This document shows, in pieces, positions 8,969 to 22,400 of a DNA stretch of 22,961 nucleotides. Positions within the stretch are counted from its first letter, which is position 1. The number at the start of each line of letters is the position of its first letter. Below the pieces are notes generated by a model, which made no database searches, had not been told where the DNA came from, and saw only the letters and a program-made list of their open reading frames with translations. Position numbers and translations under genes: made by a program. Origin of the DNA: Gymnopilus junonius (taxonomy: Eukaryota; Basidiomycota; Agaricomycetes; Agaricales; Galerinaceae); assembly GCA_015501075.1 (NCBI GenBank), contig JADNYJ010000495.1:1-22961 (forward strand). Direction: 5' to 3'.

Positions 8969-11900
8969 TTAGGACGCGTCAATGTCCATGCTCCTCAAGA
9001 TTTCTCCAAGCTTCGTCTTGACATATCCTTCTCGAAGGACTTCAACTTCCTTCAAGTTCCAAGCAAGAAAGCGACGACACACAGCCTCTGCGTCTTCAAG
9101 ATCTGAACGTTCTACGTCAGACATTTTCTCATCCAGAAGAACATTGAGCATGTGAGAAGATAGAAGATCGCTGTGATTTGTATTGATTAGACGAAGCACA
9201 AGGGCATTCGCCATTACTCACGTAATATATTCCGCTCTCTCAACAGTGAGTGTCGGTATTCCAAATATTTCAGCACATTTTGCAGCATGTGAATTCAGGG
9301 AAAGCCCTTCAGCAACCCTGGTAGCAGCTCGATGCATGTGCTGGAATGGCAGAGAGAGTACATACCTGTATAAATATGTGATTTTGTCTGTGGGTCTTAG
9401 ATTCATAGAGTTGGCAAGAGTACCGGCAGAAGGCGCAGGACTAGCAGCAGAAGTAGAATCACAAACAAAAGAGGACTCCACAGTCGCACCGGTGCTCGAC
9501 GTGAACATGACCTGCATATGGCGGAATGACACCGGCACATGCTCTGGTCGAGGATATCTTCATTGAAAACGTTCGTGAAAATGCGTCGCAACAAGAACTT
9601 TTGGACAGTTTGCGCCCCGATTCAGAAGGTGTTGAAGAACACCACAAAAGAGACCTGTGCCGTCTGGTAAATAATAAATACGTAAGTATTTGGCGACCAA
9701 GCATTGAGGAAGCAGCGGATACGAGGCGGCGCAGCACACTACAGAGTAACGTAGAAGTCCAGAGAGTAAATGTTACGAGCCTGTTGACAGCGTCCCCTTC
9801 CCAAATTCATCAAGAAGCAGTAAGGACGAGCAGTGCAATTACGAAGGGCAAGGGACACTTGAGCCAAGTCGATCATAAATGCTGACTGAACCTGAAAACG
9901 TGGCCGCCGAGTCATAAACGATCAAGTGAGAAACACATGAAGATGAATGAACGCGTTAGGGTGAAGGCAATGAGGTAATCACTTTAGAGACGGATTCACG
10001 CGTAGACACTCTTGTAAAGACTGGGCAGTGATCAATCAGTAAATCAGGCTTTAAATTCACACAAGGGATAACAACGCTTATCCACAACGCCCAACCGGGC
10101 TGATACGGCTGGAACAAAGCTGATCGATTTTAGAATTTGCATGGAGGGGTAGAATGACAGGGCTATGACGCACCAACCAATCTAGCGGAATTTAATTAAC
10201 ATTCCAATAGATGTAATAACGGCGCACCTGAGCCATAATTTGTATGAGAGCTACCTACGTGATGTCAGGTAAGAAGTAAATCCCAGGACCTTGAACTAAC
10301 CTGCTTTAAGTAACGCTCTGCAAATGAAAAGGATGAGCGAGGGAAGCAAGACGTGATTGGAAAGAATACTTTGCCGCATGCATTTGCGCCTGTGCAAAGC
10401 AAGATGCTGTTCCACTGCTCGTTGTCAGGAAAAGCAACGTCGGCAAGCAATGCTGCCCCCGAACGCGAGCGTCATTGGCAACAAACGTGTCCACCACCCG
10501 CTCGTGTAAAGGGTGTCTATGGAATGAGCATCGGTGTCAATCAAGTAGATGTAGGTCTACGCACCTTCCTTGAATTATCTCGATGGAATTCTCTGACACA
10601 ATCTCGGCCTTCTGTACTCATACAGCCTGGATGCTTCTGCAAATGATAAGAGACAATCAAGTTCAGAGCAACGTCACATGCAGCGCGGACTGCTCCATCG
10701 CACTCAAGGACATTCAAGAAGCCCTTGTATGATTTCTAGTTCTCTGTCCACGATAGTGGAATGGAGGTCACCAATGTGGTGATCCATATCTGCTCAACAG
10801 ATCCTCATCGGCAAGTGTAAACAAATTGGGGTTCACGAAAGTACTTGCCATGCATTTCTTGCGACTTAAAGTAAACGTTGGAACTGACGAAAGTTAACAA
10901 TTCATCCCAGGGCTAAGATTAGAAGAGATGGTAAAGTTACTCCGACGAAAACTAGGAAGTGATGAAATCAGTGGCTTAAAGCATTACAGATAGCACTTAC
11001 TTGAAATGTCCATCCTTCAAGAGGTTGTACACCTGACTCTGTGCGCCATTCGTCAAGCATTGGGACACATATCAAATACCCTGGATAAAAGTGCTTATTG
11101 ACAAAAATACCAACTAGGGACCCTCAAGCATACCGAGCTGCGGGAAATAGACAACGTTGAGAGATGTCGTAAAGCCAAATGGAATTATTTCGCAGATTTG
11201 CTTTGCAACAGTCGACTTGTAAATGTTATCAATTATAGTCAGGCGTTTATCAAGAGCCTTTTGCGCCCACCAAGACGTCGTCAATACCATGATAAACATG
11301 CTTCCTGTTATCTAGGTCCTCATCGATATGAGGCCGTACACAGACCCTGTCATTATTGGACGAATCCTCCCAATCCACCTGAAAACAACTAAATGGCACC
11401 GGTGTCAAGTTATTAACATAGGACCCACTAGTTGATTGATTTTGATGCCAATTTCCTTGAATGTAGCGAGATCTAGAACGGACATAAGCTGTCCCCTGAT
11501 CAAGAGTCGGGTTCATTATTATTGAATCTGAACCGAACCTTCTTTATAACTTTAACTTCACTGGCTCTGTGTAATTCGGACAGCGAATCTCGCAGCATGG
11601 TTGCGTGGAATGTGAACTTAGAATTACGTAAACACGAGGATTACCAGCACATGCAAGGAAATCGGACCTTGACGAGGCCCTGCCAGTCCGCCAGCTTAGC
11701 TTTGCCATCCTTCATCAAACCCATGATGCGTGGAACATTTTTAACGCCTTTGAGATGGTTGTGCAATGCGTTTGCCGTGGTAAGATTCTCTGCACGCATG
11801 AAACATTCGACTGCGTCGTGGCGTGATCTAATTTCTGAGACGGAGAGCGAAGGACGCAGCAACCAGGTCCGTAATAGGGAGCGACCTTGTGTAGTCTTCG

Positions 11901-13249
11901 TGTTATTTAGGATACCTGAGATATCGCTCCTTTAATGAAGATATTGTAAGGCTAATCCAAATTGACGAACCGAATAACGATAATCCTTCTTTGGTTTTAT
12001 CCGAGTGCACTGAGGCGTGGCTTTCGTCCTCAAAGACTTGAAGTGACCTGGGAGAAACTCAATGGCAAAAGAGTACGTAGGAGATAGAAAGTTGCTTACA
12101 ACAAGGCATCAGCGTTGATTTGCATCACTTGGTCCCTGTCAAAAACCTGAGCTGGTAGAATAATTGTGCAATACGAAAATATTACAGGCAAAGAATTTCG
12201 ATGTCCTTGATATCCAATCCCTCGATCCCTTCATCATCTAGTGCGCTCAATGCGCGTTCCCGCAAGATGTAATCGAGAAGGGCACCAATGGAACCCAACT
12301 AGAAGCACAACCAATCAGGTAACGGACAAAGGATAAGAAGACGGCGCATACACAAAGTGGCGAGGTTTCTATTGACGCGAAGTTGGCTAGCCGTATTGAG
12401 GCATTCCACCGTATTGCAGTTGGATCGCCGGTAATTTCGCGTCGGCATCGCATAAAATCGTATGCGTTATTGGGTCGAGATGAGCTAGATTCAGTTTCAG
12501 ACGAAGGTGGAATATCATCACTTTCGTCGGGAAAATTAGAAAGGCGGCTAAGGGACAACAACTTATTGCGTCCTTTGGACGGTATAAACTCCTTGAATGG
12601 ACAAATCTGAAATATACCGTTGGCTGTTTCCACTTTTGAGTGGTGAGTACGTCAGTATATGCGCGTTTGACGCGTCCTCACGTACTGAAATCATTTATCA
12701 TTTCAATGAAGCCGTCATCGGCTTTGGAGCTGGTCAAAACGACGTCGGGATCAACTTGTTCGAGCACTGTGAATATGAGCGTTCAGCAGGCCCCTTCCAC
12801 GAGCAATTTCTTACGCATCCGCATAAGATCAAAGTAGGCCGTTTCTTGAGTATCCTCCATGACAAAAAGGATTCTTTTGATGGGTTCATAATAAGCACAC
12901 CCAAGTCGACCACTTGGGAGAGTGTCGACGTCGATTGAGTCAGTTGACGCGTCGGATGCAACAGTGGAAAATAGCATATAGCATACTGAGAACATAAGGC
13001 CGTTAAAAAAGTCTATAGTGGATTCATGGTAAGCATAGGTGAGAACAAAGAGATATGTAGACTCCCCTTCTGAGAACTTGTCGAGTTCTCAGACTCTTCG
13101 CCCGAGCTTTCGTCTGAATCTACCGTGGTCGTTGCAGTTACACGCGACTTGCCCTCCCAGCGAACTTTCTTTCTTTGCGAAGGGGAAGGGCTCATAGACG
13201 ACTTGCACTCATGGTTATCTTCAGGATCAGGAGCTGATTTACGTTTCAT
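8969..13249 (-). CDS. MSH5: MutS homologue MSH5 (meiotic crossover factor)
   Basis: MSH5 pairs with MSH4 to form a clamp on meiotic recombination intermediates and promotes crossovers; it is not a mismatch repair enzyme. The gene reads in many short exons from 13249. A charged Ser-rich start is followed by GRLGCAYYEP and VMEDTQET (~12870), LEQVDPDVVLTSSK (~12760), an Asn-Ala-Tyr-Asp-Phe-Met stretch (~12450), WLLRPSLSVSEI (~11850) through DWQGLVK (~11665), VDWEDSSN (~11380), the Walker A TGANACGK (~10390), the Walker B LLLLDEFGKGT (~9810), ATHFHE (~9575), GLSLNSHAAKCAEIFGIP (~9290) and AVCRRFLAWNL (~9080). Exons from about 10.8 to 13.2 kb join cleanly. Between about 9.5 and 10.75 kb at least eight 1-2 base changes break the frame (near 10712, 10660, 10600, 10456, 10312, 9825, 9570, 9536), although the protein sequence on either side is well kept. 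The exon 1/2 junction and the last junction (~9180-9220) are uncertain. YPK1 lies upstream on the same strand. Confidence 0.9.
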
Positions 13250-13715
13250 TGTGCAGGGAATGAAGAATGTGCAAGGTGTTTGGGGTAAAAGCTAAGTGCA
13301 ACCCCCCTTTAAGCTTTTAAGTTTGATGTTATTTGACACTGATAAATTTCAAGTTGACCAGCGGCATTTATCTTACCGACATATTTTTGCTCAGCGAAGT
13401 ATACGAAGAACCATGTACGTTTCGAAACGTTTATACAAGTAGGAGGTATTACCAAATTAATAAAGAGTCTCCATCCAATAAAACATTAAAGAGCGAATAA
13501 TTGTCAAACGAATGATTAAGGCTGAGGGGCCAAAATAATCCCCAGCAGCAAGTTCACTACTACAAGATAGGTGTACTGATGGATGAATAGATGGTGTGGA
13601 AAGCAAGAGAGCGGGACAATCCAGACGAACAACTATGAGGAAAATTTAAATATGTGCTGGCAGGAATACAGTGTGGTCGAGAAGTGGGGGTTTGTGGAAT
13701 ACTGGTGCAGTGTGT
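13250..13715. other. intergenic region YPK1 to MSH5
   Basis: This 466-base spacer between two tandem minus-strand genes contains the YPK1 3' flank and the MSH5 promoter. It is AT-rich. No repeat, RNA gene or convincing core promoter motif was recognised. Confidence 0.4.
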
Positions 13716-15931
<2,216 letters not shown>

Positions 15932-16042
15932 TGGGTATTATAAAAGACTGTTCAGGAGAAATTGGGATATAAAGAAAGCCTGCTTTCGGTTGGTATCGCA
16001 ATGAGGTGGCAAAAGAGTGTGAGTCCACTGAATTCGGGTTTT

Positions 16043-16104
16043 CTGTGGGTTGTCAGTAGTTGGGCCTTGTTGTCAGACTTTGAAACTGTTTTCAATTTAC
16101 TTAC
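16043..16104 (-). other. probable 5'UTR intron of YPK1
   Basis: Reading the minus strand, a strong donor GTAAGT (16099-16104) is followed by a branch-like CTGAC and a CACAG acceptor (ending at 16043), giving a 62-nt intron, the size usual in this window. It lies 112 bases before the YPK1 start codon. Inferred from splice signals only. Confidence 0.45.
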
Positions 16105-16316
16105 GTCTCCTTGATTGGGCGGCTGTTGACACACAAATGGCAACAAATACTTGTCGTTCCTTTCCATCTCTCCGCCCCCATCCGCTACATGTCCAAATCA
16201 TACTGTAATGGAAGCAATAACGTGTAGGCCTGTGAACAATAATTATCTTAGACTTGGACAATTTCGCATGAATGGAAGCTTGGATGCGCATATGCTGGAA
16301 CTTTCCTTTGAATATC

Positions 16317-16324
16317 CTTTTATA
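16317..16324 (-). promoter_or_regulatory. possible TATA box of YPK1
   Basis: The minus strand reads TATAAAAG here, about 390 bases before the start codon and about 210 before the probable leader intron. The position would imply a long spliced leader. Weak support from motif and context alone. Confidence 0.3.
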
Positions 16325-16399
16325 TTTCTATCAAGGGCTTGCCAACACCTTGCATAGTGGATTAAAAAGCAATTCTGAAGCCTCTCTCTAATTCGTATC

Positions 16400-19300
16400 T
16401 GTTTTACGGTCTAGCGGATGCTTGCAAGCCCTTGGCGACCCTAATGCTTATGTATATCACTGCTCATTTCAAACTTCTTTGGTTTGCGACTGCGACCGCC
16501 GACGACAGTATCCATTGTTTCCTCAAGCTGCAAAAGGTTACAGGGAGGAGTATTTTGAAGTATCGCGATTCGAGATGGTGTCAATGACAACAGCGCGTGT
16601 CGACGACGACAATTCCAAATCGTAAATTTCAACAAATCCCTTAACTGCCCTGACTCGTTGCCAGTCTTTAGCGCCGGCTGGCGATAATCTGCATCAAAGG
16701 TTTAACCTAGCGGAATGGTCCTTCCGTTTTGACTTTGACTTGCAAGGCTGCCTGGGAGAGCGCTAGCCAACTTCATTTCACGTCGTGAACATCTGCCATT
16801 CTCGTGACTGTTTCCTTGCCTTCCTTTGCCCGAAATGTTTACTTTGTATCGGTGAAGTAGTCACTTTAGCAGTAATGGATTCGGAAGTTGGGACTTGATC
16901 CATGTCCTTCGATGTCACCTATAGGCCATAAAGTGAGGAGGTGTGTTTCAATTTCTTTAAGCCCGTACGACTCGTAATTAACTATTTATTCTCTCATGAT
17001 TTTTAAACATACCTGCGACGCGTCGTTTGTATTAAAATTGTACGACGTTACATACAGTACGTACGCTCGACAAGAATGATTCTTTGCCGTCTCTTCGGTC
17101 GCTAGGCGACAGGAGGTCAAAAAGATTTATTCTTCGTGGCGACGGCTTTACTTGTCCGGCACTTTGGTCTGCCGCCTTCTATATACTTACTTAGGTGTTG
17201 ATGGTACTATTGTTCTGACCCAGTCTACCCTCTTGCCCGTAAACGTCGTTTCGCTACGCAGTTTCTTGTTCAGTAGCGCTGCAAGAAATCGTCTAATGCA
17301 GATAAATATCGCGTTTCCGGGTGTGTTTCCGGATGTACATGCAATATGAATTACACAAACGACGCAGAGTTTCGAAGTTCAGTCTTGTTTACATACATAG
17401 CGACTCGACCCTGCTTCCTTATGGACAGGGTTTGTAGGACTCGGAAGACCTTAAAAAGTGAACAGAGATAACAGCGGAAAACCACCCTAGCTGAGAAATG
17501 CAAATCCTTCTCTGACGAATTGACCAGTGTTGAGCTAGGACAGAAACTCCCCAGTAAGACTGCTAGAATGCCATAGGCATGGCATCCAATTGAGTAACTA
17601 ACTTAGCAAATAATTTTAAGTCTAGACTGGCTGATTGGTAGTCTCTCCTAGACAGACTGACGATATATGTGGTTGACGTTATGGACTCGACTTGCAGAAG
17701 TCGGTTAATTACCACGCCCCTAAAACCGCGCTAGAAATTGTTTATATAATCTTCGGACTTTCAAATAGGATCATTTTCATTGACCGCAAAGACTGAGGGC
17801 TCTTTCAGAATATTTTCTGAGAGAGAAAGTCTCCAATGCATTTAAATTGTATGATGCCAAAAAACTAGGAGCTTTTTAAGAGGTATGGAAATGTTAGCAA
17901 ATCCAAACGGATGATGAGACGCAACCCGAAATCATGTGACACATTTTTGGCACAATTCGCTACAGCTTCACTACGAGCACAACATCTGTTCTTCTCAAGG
18001 TAAAATTAGTTTGGAAGGGTTATTGGACTACTGTTAGGAGGTTTGTCTTAAAAAATTGTCTGTAGGTACATGTAGTCGCGTCAATCCGACGTGACAAGGA
18101 TTGAAAGTCCGCACTTTACATAATCATTTTCTAGCGCGGTTTCAGGGGCGCGGTAAAAACAGGACTAGCTGATTGGGCAATAATCAGTCAGGAACGATCG
18201 AAGCGGGTAATTACGCAGCTGCCCGTCCGAATAAATCCCGATATCCAAATGCGTCCTATAGGACCTAGTTGTGTACAACGCAATGCATTTCACTTGTCGG
18301 CGGTGGCTGTTCAAGCTTGGGTGCAGTTTTGGCAAGGAGATCTAGCACCGTTCAACCATCGAAAAGCCGTACGGAATCATCATCATCGCAAATTGATAAA
18401 TAGATGACTCCGAGTCTTGCTCGAGTCATTCAGAGACCTGCATTGAAACCGACGCATCCGAAAGCTTGAACTTCCAGGTCTCCAACACGCTATTATACCG
18501 TTGGTGCCGGAAATGGGTGTTTCATTATGCAGGGCATTGATCAAGCCAAGCCAAGCCCATCCGATCCAGCAGGCATATTGGGGCGACAAACAGGCTAGCA
18601 TGTAACTTGCATTCTGGGCTTTAAAAGACTGGGAAGGAAATTTGAGTGGAAGGAGCTTTGTAGGATGCGCCCTCGGCAAATTTATATAAGTGTGGCGCAG
18701 TGTACAAAATCGCGGGATCTACGATTAAAGAATGTAGGGTCGGAAAAGAAAACTGCCAGCCTGAATGGGGATATATCCTTGACCAACTACATGGCTGCAG
18801 ACAAATCGAACGTCGCGCAACCGCAACTACGGCCGCGATGTTACACAGTCGACTGACTCGTACTGCAATACTTGACTCACTGCCATTGGTCCCAGCTTAT
18901 CGGAGATATTTACCAAGAGACAAGTTAAAAATAAGCGATAGGGTTTAGTGAGTACTCTAGGCGGACCGCGAATAACGGAAGCTCTGTCGAGGCTCGAGGG
19001 AGAGCTCCAGAAAGGTCAACGGATACCACGTTGCATGCGCAGTGCAATGCGTAGGCCACTACGCAACTGCTCGGCAAGAGTTTGAAAGGTGCCTGGAAGT
19101 CATTGCAACTAAAAACTAAGGTAGTCCAAAGACCAAGAATTGAGGAAAATCGTTGCTAGAGGATGACGAGGATGTCTGGCACTCGGAAGGCGTAGAAGAT
19201 GCAACGGTGGAATCAGATGGGTGTCAAGAAAGAACAAGCGGGGAAATAGAAATTCGGGCCGTGATTAGATCATCTTTCCCCGGGCCTGCTAGAGTAATGC

Positions 19301-19445
19301 AGCTTACGCTCGGCGCCGCCCGAGTATACATATGGCATTACCTCCACAAAATGCATCCCACCCAAGAAGTCAATAGACTCCTCCCATCCGCTCCTTAATC
19401 TTTTACTTTCACCATACCTAGAGTACTCCATCGTCACCCCCAACG
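16400..19445. other. long gene-free region upstream of YPK1 and the ABC transporter
   Basis: About 3 kb between two divergently arranged genes. All open frames are under 100 codons, have no recognisable family, and lack consistent splice structure. No tRNA or rRNA was recognised. The only clear structure is the inverted-repeat element at 17712-18153. The ends must contain the promoters of YPK1 (left) and the transporter (right). Confidence 0.5.
17710..18155. mobile_element. MITE-like element with ~56-bp inverted arms and TA flanks
   Basis: The left arm (17712-17766) starts CCACGCCCCTAAAACCGCGC, and the right arm (18101-18153), read on the other strand, starts CCGCGCCCCTGAAACCGCGC. Both go on through CTAGAAA and end near CGGACTTTCAA. 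TA lies at each outer edge (17710-17711 and 18154-18155). The ~335-base interior has no coding capacity. The arms have diverged, so the insertion is older than the EH3 MITEs, and its termini are unlike theirs, so it is a different family. TA duplication again suggests Tc1/mariner-type mobilisation, as inference. Confidence 0.6.
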
Positions 19446-22400
19446 ATGGTCGACTCGAGACCGAGCAGTACTGACGAAAAGGCTACTTTCGTCGCCGAGC
19501 CTAAGCCTAGGGGCTTCTTTGCACGCAGGAAAGCCGCCAAGGCCAATGATGCCCATGAGGAGAAAAAAAAGGACGACGAATCTGAGGAACTCACAGTGCA
19601 GCCTACCGTTCGTGAAGTCCCGCCAGTATCCTTCCTCTCTCTCTTCCGGTGCGTCGTTTGGTGATACAATGTGCAAAGCACGCAGGCTGAACTTCCTTGT
19701 ACTTTAGATATTCCACAAAATTCGAAATCTTCATCGATTTCATTGGTTTGATAGCGGCAGCTGCAGCTGGGGCAGCCCAGGTACGTTCCAACAATGCAAC
19801 ACTTTCCAAAATCACTCACCCATGTGCTGCATTAGCCCCTTATGTCCCTGCTCTTCGGAAATCTCACACAAGACTTCGTCAATTTCACCCATATAATTTT
19901 GGTACCTTCAGAGGCCGACCAGATACCCGAAGCTGCTCGCAACTTCGTCATGCTGCTGCTCGTAATTCCACGTATTTGGTTTGTATCGGTAAGTGCCTGG
20001 GTTATTGGCACCTCGTCGACGAAGCTGATGAGACTCCAGGTATTGGCATGTTCGTATGCACGTACCTGTACATGTATATTTGGGTTTACACAGGCGAGAT
20101 CAACGCAAAGCGTATTCGAGAAAGGTACCTTCAAGCTGTGTTGCGTCAGGACATCGCGTTCTTTGATCACGTTGGAGCTGGCGAGGTTGCAACGCGTATT
20201 CAAACAGACACACGTAGGTCATTTATCTTCGGTCATTAGAATTATTGTTTAATCTTATTTTTTCTCTCCCAGACTTGGTCCAACAGGGAATTTCAGAAAA
20301 GGTTGCGCTGGTTGTTAATTTCTTGGGGGCGTTTGTGTGCGGTTTCGCTTTGGCATACGCTAGGTCCTGGCGCTTAGCGCTTGCAATGTCTTCGATCCTT
20401 CCCTGCATTGCCATCACCGGCGGCATCATGAACAAGTTTATCTCGACCTATATGCAGTACGTAATTTCTGGATGTTATTCGCTCCGAATATCTAATCGGC
20501 GCTTGCCTTAAGGCTGTCCCTGAAACATACTGCAGAAGGTGGTAGTCTCGCAGAGGAGGTTATCTCAACTATCCGCACTGCTCAAGCCTTCGGCACGCAG
20601 AATATTCTTGCGGGTCTTTACAATAATCAAATCAGTCAATCGCTTACCGTTGACCTGAAAGCTGCAACCTGGCACGGTGGAGGTTTGGCTGTTTTCTTCT
20701 TCGTTATCTATTCCGCCTATGGACTCGGTATGTTCCACTATTTTCCCTTCGACATCGCAGGTCTTATTTATGATTACTCTTAGCTTTCGACTTCGGTACT
20801 ACTTTGATCAATCAAGGACATGGTATGTCTATGTCTTCATCATCCGAGAACCCTCGATATCAACTATATTTACCCGCTTAAGCTTCACCGGGTGCCGTGG
20901 TCAATGTCTTCTTGGCAATTCTCATTGGTTCATTTTCCCTTGCCCTTCTTGCCCCTGAAATGCAAGGTAAGTCTCGGAATGCTTCTTTTTCTGGAAATCG
21001 CATCGTCTGAACAATATTTTTGCAGCTATTACACATGGCCGTGGTGCTGCGGCGAAGCTTTATGACACCATCGACAGAGTCCCTGACATTGACTCTGCTG
21101 ACCCCGGTGGCTTGAAGCCTGAGACGGTCCATGGGGAGATTACCCTCGAAGACGTTAGATTCAGTTACCCTTCACGACCCACCATTCAAGTCGTAAAAGG
21201 ATTGAACCTCACTTTCAAGGCTGGTAAGACAGCCGCTTTGGTTGGCGCCTCTGGTTCCGGGAAATCAACCATTGTGTCACTTGTGGAACGTTTCTACGAC
21301 CCTATAGAAGGCACTGTCAAACTCGACGGAAATAACCTCAAGGATCTCAATGTTAGGTGGCTTCGCAACCAAATTGGGCTTGTGTCGCAAGAACCTACAT
21401 TGTTCGCCACAACCATCAAGGGAAATGTTGCGCATGGTCTCATCGGCACCAAGCACGAAAATGCATCAGAAGAGGAGAAAGAAGCCTTGATAAAGGAAGC
21501 CTGCATAAAGGCCAACGCGGACGGATTCATCACCAAACTGCCACTTGGTTACGATACTATGGTTGGCGAGCGTGGTTTCCTACTGTCCGGTGGTCAAAAG
21601 CAACGTGTCGCAATTGCTCGTGCCGTTGTTTCCGATCCAAGGATCCTGCTGTTGGACGAAGCCACCAGTGCTCTTGACACTCAGTCCGAGGGAATCGTGC
21701 AAGATGCGTTGGACAAAGCTTCTGCGGGTACGTCAGAATTGTTTAATCACCTATCTGCTTAAAGTGCATGTATTTATCTTCCTTATTAGGCCGAACAACG
21801 ATTACTATTGCGCATCGTCTCTCGACCATTAAGGATGCTGACGTCATTTACGTTATGGGCGATGGACTAGTCCTGGAATCAGGGACGCATGACGAACTTC
21901 TCCAGAAGGACGGTGCCTACGCTAGACTTGTTTTGGCACAGAAACTCCGTGAAGGCAAAGAAGGCGGCAACCCTGAAGATGACTCTGATTCGCAACAGGA
22001 AGAGGACATGGAGAAAGCTGCACGGGAAGAGATTCCTCTTGGTCGCAAGAATACGAGCCACTCCCTCGCCAGCGAGATATTGGAACAAAAGCGAAAGGCT
22101 GCTGAAGGTTCCGGCAAACGTAAGGAGGAGGACGACTACAGCATGTTTTACCTGTTCAGACGCATGGCTCCTCTCATCCGCGACCAATGGAAGAATTATG
22201 TGATTGGAGCGATTTTCGCCTGCTGTGAGGCTTTTTATAAGCTGACTTAGAATTGCACAAGACTTACAATCGAATTTATCAGGCACTGGAATGGTTTACC
22301 CGGCCTTTGGTGTCGTATATGCCAAGGGTATTGATGGCTTCTCGCAGCTTACCAAAGAGGAGAGAAGACATGCTGGAGACAGAAATGCGCTTTGGTGTGT

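Noticed and set aside
10353..10646. 97-codon open frame on the + strand
   Set aside because: It lies opposite MSH5 exons that carry the Walker A region; a shadow frame with no family similarity.
12597..12938. 113-codon open frame on the + strand
   Set aside because: Antisense to well-supported MSH5 exons (GRLGCAYYEP to DVVLTSSK).
16400..17700. Possible RNA gene in the long gene-free stretch
   Set aside because: No tRNA T-loop/B-box or polymerase III pattern could be supported by eye.
18383..18679. 98-codon open frame on the - strand in the gene-free region
   Set aside because: No recognisable domain, no partner exons, and no promoter context; length is within chance expectation.
19697..20239. 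180-codon open frame read as one protein
   Set aside because: It runs through two introns and mixes frames of the ABC transporter; only its parts match the family.
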